Below are positions 44,600 to 56,629 of a DNA stretch of 64,000 nucleotides, one piece after another. This DNA comes from Sepioteuthis lessoniana. Taxonomy: Eukaryota; Mollusca; Cephalopoda; Myopsida; Loliginidae. The position numbers and the translations under genes were made by a program. Below the pieces are notes generated by a model, which saw nothing but the letters and a program-made list of their open reading frames with translations, searched no databases and had not been told where the DNA came from. Positions within the stretch are counted from its first letter, which is position 1; the number at the start of each line of letters is the position of its first letter. The stretch covers positions 93,923,443 through 93,987,442 of the forward strand of contig OY757911.1 in NCBI GenBank assembly GCA_963585895.1, in the 5' to 3' direction.

Positions 44600-44830
44600 A
44601 AGGTCAATTTATGTGAAGTACAGCTGGTTTTAATTCAAACACTTCCTCTTGTCAAACAGATTGTCTTACCAAGAACCCAGTTTGCACTATTCACCCACAG
44701 TTACAGAATATATGCATATATCGCTTTCCATAAGAGATTAGCAAAAAAAAAAAATAGTTCAGGACTTGAACTCGATTCGGTGATTTGATTTTAAACGTTG
44801 ATAGCGGTTATGCTCAACACAGACCGCAAA
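44600..44830 (-). repeat. Family D tRNA-derived SINE, minus strand
   Basis: On + the B box is reversed at 44760 (caggacttgaactcgattcg), the A-box region near 44800 (aaacgttgatagcggttatg), and the body includes gtcttaccaagaacccagtt. A 12-A run interrupts it at about 44743. Confidence 0.5.
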
Positions 44831-44839
44831 CTACTGGAA

Positions 44840-45380
44840 AGAACATATTTCAAACAAATGATAGTGTTTATTATTTCGTATGATTTTTTTTTTAAATTTT
44901 GAGATTGATTTTAACGGAAGCTTATCAATTAAACTCTATTTCATGCATAGCGGTTAGAGAACTGCTTGCATTGTACGTATATTCAGTTTCTGTTAGTTAA
45001 GATAGGAATGATTGATATAACTATGAGCAAACCAATCAAATACTGATAACTTGAACTCATATATAAGGTTTAAATACGCCAATCAAATACCAAAAATTAC
45101 ATGAACGAAAGTAACTATTTTTATTCAATTAGTCACTGCTTTGCACACTGTTGTATCGTTTCAAACTAATAATAATTCATAGTAAACAATTATTTGTATG
45201 GAGATTATTTACTTGAAGTTATTAAATAATGATAGCCTATATTCCTACCGAATAGGAATACTTTTTAAACACATATTTTATCTTTAGAGATGAGTGCAAG
45301 ATTTTTTCACATTCTTCAAATCTTCAGAGCTAGACTCATCGTCGTATGTATTTTAGTGACATGCACAGGAAGCCTTTTTA
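44840..45380. other. No recognisable feature
   Basis: AT-rich; nothing identified. Confidence 0.4.
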
Positions 45381-45383
45381 GAT

Positions 45384-45500
45384 TGGTCTAATGAGTAGTG
45401 TTCGTTAATCGTACAGGAAACCGGGGTTCAATCCCAGGTCGAGTCATACTATAGGCTCAAAAAATGGTAAGCCCTTGGGTCACCCTCGACAACAAGGAAA
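45384..45500 (+). mobile_element. Family B SINE with internal deletion
   Basis: Head tggtctaatgagtagtgttc, B box ggggttcaatcccaggtcga, then caaaaaatggtaagcccttg. It jumps from the aaaatggta motif directly to the distal gggtcaccctcgac, losing about 120 bp. Confidence 0.75.
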
Positions 45501-45504
45501 TAGT

Positions 45505-47180
45505 CAGTATATTCTAATCCCCACTGACAAGATTTTCTTGCTTATAGGAATTTTATGTAATACTTTACAGAAATTAAAAAAACCCAAAAAAACGTATTTA
45601 TTTATTAATCTATATTTTTAGAAAGTGTCATTTTATTTCCCACTATGAACTATACAATAAACCATTAATTTCAATTGATAATTTTTTTCAATGTACATAA
45701 CTGAGTAAAACGATCCATTGGTTTTCGGCGAGTTAAGAGTATTGAAAAGTGTATTCTAGATTGGAAGGTAAGTGATCAAGTAAGGCTTTTTGTTTTCTAC
45801 ACTGGAAGAAAAGATTTCATTTGACAAAACATTAGCTCAGGTGCCAGTTAAGAATTTTTCTCTTCGGTCAATAGAAATACAAAATACCACTGCCGGAATT
45901 CACTGTAATAACTTTTGAAAAATGATTGGAACAATAAACAGAAAAAAAAGATGCTAAGATGTTTGAGAATAATTTCGTAGGAATAAGTGTTGAGAAAAAT
46001 GAAATGATCTGTAAAAAAAGGGTAAGTAACATCGATTTGACAGATATTAGAAGTGCTTAAGGAATTAAAATGGTTTCTCTTATTTCTAGTATTTGAAAAC
46101 GTTATAGTTTCGCAATTATTTATTATAAAAAGTACAACAGATCTAGCAAGTCAGTTCTGTAGATTAGATGAGGCAATTTTCCACAGATAATTACATGCAA
46201 TGATGACTTTAGGCTAAGGAGAAAGATGTTCTGGTTTTTATTACCATTTAGGAAGAGGAAAATAAAAATGCCATATGTCGGATATGAGATAAAGACAAAC
46301 CTCTGTGTGCGAGATATAATTATTTTTTGCAATATTTCTTGAACTAATTTAACTTTTTTTTTTTCTCAGTGATTTGCATATATATAAAAATTCACTCATA
46401 CAAAAAAAATGTTCCTCTTCAAAGAGGCTCTTCCCAACCCACCTAAGCAAAAAAAAAAAATATACATACAAATTTTCCCTTCAACATTGACAAGTTTGAA
46501 AAAAAAAAAAAAGACCCGACCTCTGAAACTAAAGAAAAAAAATTCCTATAATTCTACCTGTTTTGATTACTTATCTCTTCAACGCTAACTGTTCCGGAAA
46601 TGGATGATCATTCTATATTGAATTAGAACGTAAAAGTGAACTCCACTTTTAAAATGTAAAATAATTCGTTTATTTTATTTTTTCATTCTTTTTTCGAAAA
46701 AAAAAATTTACTTTGAGGGTTGAATTAGTTCAAATTACGAAAGAAAAAAAATCCCGGTGAACTTGAACTGATGTACGTGTAGAAGCATACCCCACTCCCC
46801 CCAAAACAGTAATGATGCCTCTCTTTATTGGAGAAAGCTTCTGATATAATCCTTTAGTGAAAGTATAATTTGATTATACAAAACTGGATTTATGCAATTT
46901 GCCTAGTAATTAACGGTAGTTAGTTAAATGAATTTATAAACTTTGTTAAAGCAAAATATATTCCGACTGAAGATATTTTTCTGATTGGAAAGTCGATGGA
47001 AAATGAAAGTGATTTTAAAAAGGAAAAAAATGTCAGGATAGAAAGAGTAAGAGAACATATACAGTTAAAGAAAAACGCATTTGTAAGTTTATAATATATC
47101 TCAAAATTTAAGAGGTGGCCATTATTTTTTTCTAGCATAGAAAACAATTCTATAAGAACCAATTATATCAATTCTAGGAA
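45505..47180. other. No recognised feature; A- and T-runs at 46340-46700
   Basis: AT-rich with multiple homopolymer runs of 10-13 (46449, 46500, 46529, 46698). No coding signal. Confidence 0.45.
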
Positions 47181-47184
47181 TTAC

Positions 47185-47330
47185 CGTCAGATCACTGAAA
47201 TTTAGCAGCAATGAGCCTATTCAGTTCATAGACGATAACCGTTCCAGAACATGTACTGTAAACAACGCATGTAAAATAGATTAACAATGGCATAAAATAA
47301 TCCATCGAGGCTTGACAAGCTGTAAAACCA
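47185..47330 (+). repeat. 5S rRNA-like head joined to the family A tail
   Basis: ccgtcagatcactgaaattt, agcagcaatgagcctattca and gttcatagacgataaccgtt follow the 5S rRNA segment that contains the internal control region (canonical order GATCTCGGAAGTTAAGCA ... GTACTTGGATGGGTGACC). It is followed at 47288-47330 by ggcataaaataatccatcga ... gctgtaaaacc, a degraded shared 3' tail. A 5S-headed SINE is the best reading; it is far too diverged to be a working 5S gene. Confidence 0.55.
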
Positions 47331-47400
47331 ACTGTCAGATCACAGAAAGTAAACTGCAATGAGCCTATTCAGTTCTGAATATATTACCATTAGTGCAATA
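47331..47400 (+). repeat. Second 5S-like segment
   Basis: aactgtcagatcacagaaag and actgcaatgagcctattcag repeat the preceding 5S-like core directly behind its tail. No tail of its own is visible. Confidence 0.5.
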
Positions 47401-47404
47401 AACA

Positions 47405-49190
47405 ATTTGAGGTTTGTGTTAGATTATGTAAATATCCAACATCTCAACCACAGGATTCGTGCAACACAGTTAATTTTAAGCTGGTTACAACTGTTTGGGA
47501 TTCACTTTCCTTTTACATCGATTGCTATATCAAGATAAAGAAGCCAAGTCTGCCCCTACTCTTTACTAATAACAGGTATGCATATCTTTCTTAAGGCTGT
47601 TAGTTCTATATAAGAAAGCGGTCTAGTCCAGGCTTTTAACTCTTATCACGAAGTTTATTTCCCCTGATGATGACCGCTACGCTATGAGCACCACTGTGTG
47701 CCATACTAAATAGCTTTATTCATACCTGGCTCCAGTCAAATAGTAAATATCGACAGTGTAGACACATTCATTTATTAATTGATTTGACAAGTTTGCTGAT
47801 ACGACGAGCTAAAGTAAATATATTTTGTTGGAAAATTCGTTCATTTAGAATATTACAAGTGACTTTGCTTTTTACCTTGCAAACAAAATGTATGTGAAAA
47901 TGTAGACTGAAACTCTATTTACAGAGGGAAAAAAATGAATAACGAACTTCATGCGTAATTTCTTTTTAGGTTACTCGGCATTTAATATTCCTCTTCCAGA
48001 TAGTCTTCCCTTATTCGAAGTATTTTTCTAAAATTCCCTAGTAGTGCACAGTCGTGCCGTTGGATTTCTACTTATTGTCTTCCACATCTTCAAATATTTT
48101 CATCAGGATCTAATTTCCTATTAGAAAAAAATGTATTTTTCTTTCCTCCCCATTTGAAGAAAGTTACACCATCCTTTGTCTGGTAAGTATGAAAAGTGCT
48201 GCCGTTACTGAATATTGCGTTTAGCCGAATACTAATCAAAAAGTTGCTTACGTATGCTGACTTCTTGTTTTAACTTTTAAAGTTACATTCATAATCAATA
48301 GTTTCTGATCATACTTCATAAGCCTAATTTAGCAAAACGTTATAAAAGTTAAGTTCAGATGGATAACCAAATCCAGATCATTAACCCGGATTTAGGAACT
48401 GAAGTTACCAAATTATGAACGTTGATAAATATGTAAACTAGTGATATTTTAAAAATGATTTTTAAAAACCTTTCGAAAAATATGATTATGTAAAAGTTAG
48501 GAAGATAGGTTAGCAAACCGTTGTTATAGAACTCGAATTTTTCTGGCTTTGTTCCAAACTCTAAGTAAAAACTCAATTTTCCCAAATCAGTTTTGGTCAC
48601 TGTTCATTTTTAGTGAGATTTATCATTGTTTTTAATTTTTTTTTTTTTGCCTAAATATGCACCAGGTGATGTGTGAATTATAATAAACAAAGATTTCAGC
48701 TAAGTTTAAGCTTAGTAAAACACAGATCAAAGGGATGAAAATAACTGGCATCACATGGCTTTGGTCGTGAAAGTTTGAATAAGTAAGAATTACACATTTA
48801 GAAACCTGGCTTTTTATCTTAGAAATGCTATTGATTTTTTTCATATTAGATTTTTAAAAAAATAATCTCTCTGGATCGATATGTATTTGTCTGGCTGGGG
48901 CTCCCCACATTTTTCTGCTAGTTAAAACAAAATTAGATTGATTGTCTTCATGTAATCCACACTACTGACCTTGTGTCAAACAAACTAAGTTTAGTAAATG
49001 ACAAAATCTGCTCATTTATCTTTTTCCCCCGCATGTATTCAATTCACAACTTAACTTGATTCGTTAAATAAAGCATTATTTGATGTATATAACTAAGTTT
49101 GTCTTAGTTTATTTAGTCTTGAGGTTAGGAATCGCCTTCATTATTCATATTTTTTGCTATGGTTACATCAAACGCAAAATTTTAAACAAA
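47405..49190. other. No recognisable feature
   Basis: AT-rich; minus frames at 48355-48844 are hydrophobic low-complexity chance frames. Confidence 0.45.
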
Positions 49191-49194
49191 TTTG

Positions 49195-49378
49195 ACAGAT
49201 GGCATCCTAACGGTGATCCGGGTCAGTGGAACTGAGAGAAATAGCAATGAAGGAGTTCTTCACACTCCCAAGATCTGGAGAAGTAGATCCTCGCCATCCG
49301 ATATAAGTTCGTATCTTACCTAGGATTGAAATTTTTCGGTTGTCTTACCCCTTTGTGGAGTGCAGTCTGCACGTTCTA
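49195..49378 (-). repeat. Family A head, minus strand
   Basis: On + : gatccgggtcagtggaactg, gcaatgaaggagttcttcac, ccgatataagttcg, gtcttacccctttgtggag, tgcagtctgcacgttct. Only the head remains. Its 5' end abuts the 5S-like segment. Confidence 0.65.
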
Positions 49379-49495
49379 AACCATGCCTGAAAGTTTTGGT
49401 TTCTGTCAGATCATCGAAGTTAAGCAACGATGATTCTGCTCAGTACGTAGATATTTGACTGAATACTAATGGCAAGTACTTTAAGGAACATAACG
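49379..49495 (+). repeat. 5S rRNA-derived segment
   Basis: Best 5S match in the window: aaaccatgcctgaaag (5S ...CCATACCACG...GAAAG), ggtttctgtcagatcatcga, agttaagcaacgatgat, ctcagtacgtagatattt, ctgaatactaatgg. Length and order fit roughly the last 100 nt of 5S rRNA, including boxes A and C of the internal promoter. Numerous changes exclude a working gene. No recognisable SINE body follows. Confidence 0.65.
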
Positions 49496-49499
49496 GCAA

Positions 49500-50140
49500 T
49501 TTAACAGATTGAATAAAGCTTAGTAAATAAAATCTTCAGTCGTTCGTTGCGAACAAGTCCTGTCACAACGTATATCTGTTAATTACTATGATTTTCAGCA
49601 GCGATATGGAATGTCTCCAAAAGGTCTCTAAATAGCAGACAAACTTATGTGTTTGGTATTTTTAAAAGCCATATTTATTTTAATAATTATTCTTTTTTAA
49701 ACAACCTATTTGGACCGAAAAAGCTTTATTCCTACAGCATTCAAATTGCCCATCTCGACTGTTATACAGTTTATCATTGAAAAGTAAGTCTATTCTGACG
49801 AAGTGACAAAGGGTTATTCATAAATAACTGAGGTCAGGTTTAATAATGTTTTGCCAAATCTATAGCTGCATTCTTCTATAATTAGAAATTAGTTTTCTCG
49901 GCGAAACAATATTCCTTGTAAACTAGCAAGAAACCATTAAGAATGAGTGTTTATTTGAAAAAGAGCGTTAATTATCATACGATATAATTAATTACTCTAA
50001 TTAGAAATGAATTAAAGTCGTATCAACAGAGGTAAGCTTGATCATTATGCTCAGTTTTCTAACTTTTCAATCTGTTATCATCTTACTTATAATTTGACAA
50101 CTTCCAAGTTTAGATTTTACTTGAATGTAAGATAATGATT
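49500..50140. other. No recognisable feature
   Basis: AT-rich; nothing identified. Confidence 0.4.
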
Positions 50141-50144
50141 AGTT

Positions 50145-50177
50145 TAATCATATCAACATTTGTGGGTTATTTAATGC
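50145..50177 (-). repeat. Shared 3' tail fragment, minus strand
   Basis: catatcaacatttgtgggtt and gggttatttaatgcc give the reversed double hairpin of families A/C. Its upstream body is missing; the B SINE begins at the break. Confidence 0.65.
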
Positions 50178-50424
50178 CCCAGCGGTTAGAGTGTTCGCCA
50201 ATGGCCCGGGAGACCTGGGTTCAATCCCAGGTCGAGTCATACCAAAGACTTTAAAAATGGTACTTGATACCACCTTGCTCAACACTCAGCATTATAAGGT
50301 ACGGTTCAAGGGTAAAGTGGAGCAATCCTGGGAATGGAGTAGCGCCCTCCCCTACACCTTGGTGTAGTAGCTATCGAAAAGGGAGCCTTCGGGTCACCCT
50401 CGACTATGGTCGCTAACTTTACTT
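50176..50424 (+). mobile_element. Family B tRNA-derived SINE, best copy
   Basis: Head ccccagcggttagagtgttc, T-arm acctgggttcaatcccaggt with perfect ACCTGGG/CCCAGGT pairing, body tttaaaaatggtacttgata, ctacaccttggtgtagtagc (palindromic), end ggtcgctaactttacttaca. Probably the youngest B copy here. Confidence 0.9.
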
Positions 50425-50429
50425 ACAAC

Positions 50430-51615
50430 CTTGTAGAACAGCTGTGATATTCAATTCTTAGCTGGAGGACTAAGGGGCCTCTAACTTTCCCAAGGGTGTT
50501 AGTCCGAAACTGAAGTTAATAATGCGACTAGAGTTCAAAATCACTTACTGTGAAACCTCGGCTTAGCATGTCTGCTATTACATCACGGAGACTAGCACAT
50601 TAAAATAATACTGATTAAGAAATTTTTTTTTCGGCTCTCTTGTGCTGTATAATGAGCAAGCGTAGCCTACATTTCTTTTGGCAGCCTTCCTTTACATAGA
50701 CTGAAAAAATTCCCGCAGCTCATTTTATGAAAAACTACAGCGGTCCGTGTTAAGTTAGTACAGTGTAGAACATTTATGACATACCCATTTTGAATCTGCG
50801 AGAGACTATACTAACATTTTTACTCTGCAGAAGTCTATTTGAAACGTCAGATTGCAGCAAGTTTTTGCTTCTTCAAAACAGCTGAAAAATCCAATTATTA
50901 CCAAATCATATAATATTGGGATTTCTACAGACAGGAAAGGAAGTATGCCCCTAAAAAAAAACCCCACTTTAAGTGGTGACCGTTGTTCTTATAAAATCTT
51001 TTGTTAGATGCTTTCATCGAAAATTTTGAAAGGCTAAACGTACAGCCTTGCTTTAAAAGACGTAAAAATGAGTGCACCTGATAGTCTAATGGCGTTTGAG
51101 CAGAATAGTTGGCCATGAATCCGTTAAATTTAAACGGAGGCTAGAGTTAATCCGTTTGATGAAAACGGAATTATTTGTTTTTCCTAACAAACACAAAACC
51201 GGAAGATTGGATGAAATGATTTCCTAAAGAATCAAATCTATTGCAATTGCTGCATTTGAAGGTGTGGTGTTTGTGATGTCATAATGTCACTTGATGACGA
51301 TATTTTCCAGCTTGATGAGGGAATAATATTTGAGACGTATATTCATTTTTTAAAATGTCACGTCCATGGTTCTTACTTTTAGAATCTTCGTTTTGTTATC
51401 AGAAAGGAAAGAGAAATCCTCCAGCAGTTCTTTGCTATAGTGGCCTCAAATAGCTCTAACGAATATACCTGTTAACAAACTATCACTTTTGAAATGGGCA
51501 ACATCTAGTGAGATCCCAGTTGTGAAGCTGTGTGATGTACTATTTCATTATTATTATCAGGTGCACATTAACCCAGTGTGTTAATATCTATTATGGTCTC
51601 ACCCATTGGTAAAAT
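50430..51615. other. No recognisable feature
   Basis: AT-rich; nothing identified. Confidence 0.45.
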
Positions 51616-51617
51616 AA

Positions 51618-51872
51618 GTAAAGTTGGTGACCTTAGTCGAGGGTGACCCCGAAAGCTCTCTTTTCAATAGGTACAACATCGAGGTGTAGGGTAGGACGCT
51701 ACTCCATTCCCTGGATTGCTCCACTTTACCCTTGATATTTATCTTATAATAGTGAGTGTTTAGCAAGGTGGAATCAAGCACCACTTTTTTTTTTTAGTCT
51801 TTGGTTTGATTCGACCTGTTATTGAACCCCGATCTCCTGGACTATTGGTGAATACTCAACTCATCAGGCTAG
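51618..51872 (-). mobile_element. Family B tRNA-derived SINE, minus strand
   Basis: On + : aagttggtgaccttagtcga, aggtacaacatcgaggtgta, ggattgctccactttaccct, gattcgacctgttattgaac. Contains a T-run at 51787. A short minus frame inside is not a gene. Confidence 0.8.
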
Positions 51873-52117
51873 TTTGAAAAGTTGGTCTTATATGATAAGA
51901 ATACTTGATGCAATATAATCGAAAGGCAAAACAATTATTGCAGTAGAACGATGGAATTATAAATATTACAAGGAAAATCGGCAAATTAAAGTGTGGCAAT
52001 AAATAAACCACAAGAAATTCATATACCGTTTCAACAAATGAAGCAAACATAATTTTTGACACTCCGTTAGACTTAACTTTATACTCAGGTTATCTAGATA
52101 TTTCAAGGACAGATTGA

Positions 52118-52455
52118 TAGTTAAAGCATCCGGTTTCCACTCGAACCATTCCTTATGGCAACGTCCATCACCTTTGTGTCATTTTCGTTTAAACAATCCT
52201 TTCGCTACGAGCAGGAGGTGAGACAAAATGATTTTTGACGTGTACAATTGGTTTGACATCATTCTTCCTTCTATACTGGTTGCCTAACCAAGAACCTCGT
52301 TTGCCCTGCTAGTTACTTATTTTGCGCATGGAGAAGAAATGGCTTCGTGCCTTTCCCAAGGGCGTTAGCATATCGTGAAACGCATCAGTCTCGTCCAGGA
52401 TTTGAACTTAAATCGCTGATTCCATCCCATACCACGATAACCTCTCCAAGTAACC
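52118..52455 (-). repeat. Family D tRNA-derived SINE, minus strand, long copy
   Basis: The minus strand reads A-box region gagaggttatcgtggtatgg, B box aagttcaaatcctggacgag, body aacgcccttgggaaaggcac, and the distal aggcaaccagtatagaaggaa segment near 52280. It helps define the family's head-to-body order. Confidence 0.6.
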
Positions 52456-52628
52456 TTTGATTTATCTGACTCCTACAACCCTTTTTGAATTCCTAATTTT
52501 TCTTTTAATAAACATATCTATCTACGATGGGAGGTAAAGTAGGTGAGTCCATTTCCTTTATCAATTACAGTTGCAATACATTGATTAAAAATTAAAAATG
52601 AATCTTGAAATATATACTTATAAGTTTT

Positions 52629-52630
<2 letters not shown>

Positions 52631-52673
<43 letters not shown>
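52631..52673. repeat. (GT)n(AT)n microsatellite
   Basis: atgtgtgtat followed by about 17 AT units. Confidence 0.95.
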
Positions 52674-52674
<1 letters not shown>

Positions 52675-52677
<3 letters not shown>

Positions 52678-53645
52678 CTGAAAATGTATTAGTTTAAAAA
52701 GGCAGAATAATACTTGTGGCGGATTGAGTACTTATTTCTGAAGTTCTCGGGAATTTAAAATTCGAAAGGAGATTTGCATGTTTACGAGGATAAATTCTCC
52801 CCACTGGAGGCGTTGAAATGGCTTCCATGGCATTCACTTAAGGCGTAATTGAACCTAATCTTTTTAAGACGACGGGGAAAATATTTAATGGATACTTGGA
52901 CGCATTCATCGTGAAACTACAATGGCTTAATTGAAACAACGTTAAAAGAATGGACTTAAAATGAGAAAGAGATTGAACAGAACAGAATGAACCTCAATAA
53001 AAATCAAAATCAGAATACTCAATCATTTGAAAGAAGGGGAACGAGTAGCAATGAAAAATGTGGCAGAATAAAACCCGAATATGAATGTTGAAAATGAGGA
53101 AATATATTAGAAAAAGTAGTAGCAAAGAAAAATAGCAACGTCTAGTTTGTTAAAAGCTGAAAAAGACTGGATAAATGGGAATTAAATGACGAAAGGAAAG
53201 AAACGTTATTTAATGCTTTTAGTATATATTTAAAAAAAAAAAAAGTCTGAAAATATTTATATGAAAACGTGGCATAAAACGCCGAAAAACAAATGAAAGA
53301 TATACAATATCAACATCAGAAAGTAGTGGAGAAGCGTTCATGAATAAATACATAAATTGTGAACTAGGAAGAAATAATGATTGTTGATAGGAAAATAAAA
53401 TAACAGTAAAGAAACTAAGAAAATTAAACTTGCACAGAAATATGACTGCTACAGAAATACAAATTTAATAATAAAATAACTTGCAATAATTCTACTGCGC
53501 AGGTGACTTATAGAAACAGTGCTCGATATCTGCTTGTGGTGCTACAAGTAAAGTTGAAACTTAGAAATACACAAGAACTGTATAGCGAGCGAATATTTCA
53601 GGCTCAATAGCAATCAGTAGGTAAAAGAATAAAGATCTACTGATC
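52675..53645. other. No recognisable feature
   Basis: Purine-rich, A-rich sequence (52970-53420) without coding signal. Confidence 0.45.
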
Positions 53646-53649
53646 ACTT

Positions 53650-53986
53650 ATATATACACGCGTATGTTTATTATAGCATAAGTACACGGTTTTTAGGTTA
53701 GGCTCAGTTAAATATAATACCAGTTCTATTTTAAACAATTCACTTTCGTACAAGCCCAAAGTTTATTTGACCCACTGATAGGACATTTATCAGGTGCTAC
53801 CACTCCAGGCCAGAGAGGACCTAGGAGCGATGGCAACGAAACGGTACTCCGCATTCCCCAAAGTTCCAGCATTACTGAAGCCTCACCCTCAGACTGTTTA
53901 GTATCATTCAGAACACTCCTTGGGACTCTTACCCTTCTACAGAAATGCAGTCGGTGTATTCTGCAATTCCAGCCGACTGCGCCATC
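53650..53986 (-). repeat. Family A head and array, minus strand (left half of a head-to-head pair)
   Basis: On + : caggtgctaccactccaggc, tactccgcattccccaaagt, ccagcattactgaagcctca, atgcagtcggtgtattctgc, ccagccgactgcg. The head is complete to its 5' end. The 126-codon minus frame covering it is the head read through, not a protein gene. Confidence 0.8.
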
Positions 53987-53989
53987 CAG

Positions 53990-54320
53990 ACATGTGTATG
54001 ACATTAAACTGCATCTGAGGGTGAAGCTCCCGCCAAGAGAAATGTAGAGTGTTAATGCTCCCAGGTCCATATTGACCCAGAGTGGTAACACCTGATAGGG
54101 TCCCATCTACGGATAAAATAGAACTGTGTGCAAAAAATAGTTTAATTGTGACCTATGTAGAAATACTTGAAACGATTTAACTGTGAGGAAAAACGCTGAG
54201 GCGTGTTAAAGAAAGCTATCTACAAAATTTCAAAATCACACGCATATATATCAATTTAATGTTTAAAAACAGGATTTGGCATTAAATAACCAACAATGGT
54301 TGATGATATAAAACTAAACA
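53990..54320 (+). repeat. Family A partial head, array and tail (right half of a head-to-head pair)
   Basis: Starts inside the head (atgtgtatgacattaaactg), keeps tgctcccaggtccatattga and gtggtaacacctgatagggt, a short second-type array, and tail ggcattaaataaccaacaat ... gatgatataaaac (54270-54310). Confidence 0.75.
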
Positions 54321-54379
54321 ATATGTGACTGCCAATGTGTGAAGCAGAGAACAATTGGCTTGAATGCAGTTTTTTTTTT

Positions 54380-54585
54380 CTCCAAGACTGTTTGCCTAAC
54401 TAAGGCTAAAAGATAAAAAAGTATGTTTTACAATTTAAGCATAATCGATGAGAGAACTAATGGATTCATACATTCTCCAATAGGATTAGTGCAATGTAAA
54501 ACATAAACCGCTGATTTTAGGATTTGAACTTTGTTTGCTGGTTCCATTTTCAACGTCGATAATCGTTACTTTAAGTACGACTCTT
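54380..54585 (-). repeat. Family D tRNA-derived SINE, minus strand
   Basis: Reversed B box near 54525 (ttaggatttgaactttgttt), A-box region aacgtcgataatcgttactt, body ctgtttgcctaactaaggct. Confidence 0.5.
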
Positions 54586-54589
54586 TTCG

Positions 54590-56625
54590 TATTGAATAGA
54601 TTTAGAAACCGTAAATGTTAATCTGATTTCGTTATGAAATAAAAAGTATAAAATTGCATTTAAACCAATGAAACAAGTGTAAATTTCTGCTCATAACTTT
54701 GAAGCGAAATAATTCGTGATACACTTTAATTTTTATGTTTAACTTTGTAAATGAGATTCTTACTGAATCAGTTATTAAAATCTGAAATTAGGGAAAATGT
54801 TTGTTATCCCACTCTATTCCAAACCGGCTCTGAATTACATCAATATTCACAGACTCTTGTGAAATGTTGAATAAAAATAAACATTTAGACAATATCTATC
54901 AGTAATTTATTATATTTAAAGATTGAAAATGAAACATGCGGCTAATAAAAAAAAAAAGGGCAAATGAGAATTGAAAATGTATAATATATATTTTTTAAAT
55001 TGCACAGGCAGGATGAATGATATATCGATGGAAAAACTAAACAAAAGTTGTAAAAAATGTGAAAGAAAAAATTGAAAGACATTATGGGTGGAAGCAGCGA
55101 ATGTACAAAGCGGAAACAAAAGCAAATAGATTGGCGAAAGCAAAGACACATAAAAGAAAAAAAACATGGGAGTTATTCTCTGCTTGCGAAGATGAACGTT
55201 GTGGCGCCAATTAGCGAAGAATATGAAGGCTGTTAAATGCATGTACAAGATGCTTAACAGATTTAAACGGTCAGCAGGAGTTCACTGAGTAAGAAATCCG
55301 TTTCTATTAGCAACTCTGATTGGTTATTATTCCTTGATGTCTGACTATATGAATTCAAATGTGACCGGCAAAGGGAGCTAAGTGCAGCTGGCTGGAGAAT
55401 GGCTTTCTAATGGCGGTGCATAGTCGCATGTTTGCGACTTGTGCCAAAAAACGGCTTTCCAGACAAGATAAAAGCCTGGCATTTCGAGTGCTAAGGCAAC
55501 ACTTCTCCACTTAGCAGATTGGCAAAGCCTAATCTCTTTACAGTTTTCCCCATTAAACCTTGGATTTAAATGGGTTAACATTCTTAAGGAATATTGTTTA
55601 GTAGCTATTGACAAGTATCACCCAATGGCTATACTAGTCTGCTTTCACAACTGAAGAAATGCCGATTCTCATGGCAAGCAAGCTGTAAGTCGAGAAAGCC
55701 GGAAGTATTAATCCGATAACTGCTGTCGCATAATTGGAACAAGCTAGTTTTATTTTTCAGTCTACTAGAAACAAACATCAGTTTCATAAGTATATCTTAA
55801 AAACGTGTAAAAGATTGAAACAGCTTGATTTCATACAAATAATGAATATTACACATTAACATAAGTGCAACCAATTATTTTTAATTTTACAATTGTAGGA
55901 GTTATTTCTTGTATTTAGAAGTAATTGAAATTGTACTAAAGTTGAGATGGTCATAATATTGAACATAAATAAGTGCACACGTACTAACTTCTTACAGATG
56001 GTTAATTTTTTTTTTTCTGAACTAAAGATACAATTTTATCATTTTTTAAAAATATGGTACAATGAAAGAAGATACCATTACTATTTTATTACCAGATACT
56101 GCAACCTTGAAACTCAATAAGGAAAAATATTCAAACATATCTCATTGAAAATTGTTAACTTATTTGTGTTATGGACTACTCTTCAAATTGAATTTTCCAC
56201 CTAGAAAAAAAGGTTCGTTCATTACTAGATATTTTGGAGCACATCGATACTTACAGTCATTCCTTAAACGCAATATACAAAAATCCCTTTTGTGGTAAAA
56301 AAAAAAAATTAGTTGTTCCTGAGGAGAGTTATACATATGTTATATTTGCCAAAATGAATATGAAAAACACAGTTAATATTTTTGTACAATGCTGATCATT
56401 AGGGATAGTCACCTCCGAAGTCAAATATTTAAAGATGAAAAACCGATTTAAAAAAATTGAAATGTAATCGCAACCCGCTTTGAATTACTGTCGTTTCCAA
56501 GGTGCTAAATCGATTGTCCATATAGCAGATATAATATAGGCTGTCTTGCTTACGACACTGAACTGAATCTATCAGTGTGCAAACCAGAGTAATGTTGTAT
56601 AAAATTGTGTTAAAATAGGATTTAA
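54590..56625. other. No recognised element; GC-balanced patch at ~55330-55620
   Basis: AT-rich apart from 55330-55620, which holds a 78-codon minus frame (55378-55614) with no recognisable domain and a perfect hairpin AGTCGCA-tgtt-TGCGACT at 55422-55439. The patch could be an old repeat or a small exon; I cannot tell. Confidence 0.35.
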
Positions 56626-56629
56626 GGTT

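Noticed and set aside
47655-47690. Hammerhead-like string ccctgatgatgaccgctacgc
   Set aside because: It contains CTGATGA but no GAAAC closes a stem II at the right distance.
49379-49495. Functional 5S rRNA gene
   Set aside because: Too many changes, missing 5' third, and no T-run terminator immediately behind.
53726-54106. 126-codon minus-strand open frame
   Set aside because: It lies across the family A head of a head-to-head pair; other A copies give similar but broken frames. Repeat sequence, not a gene.
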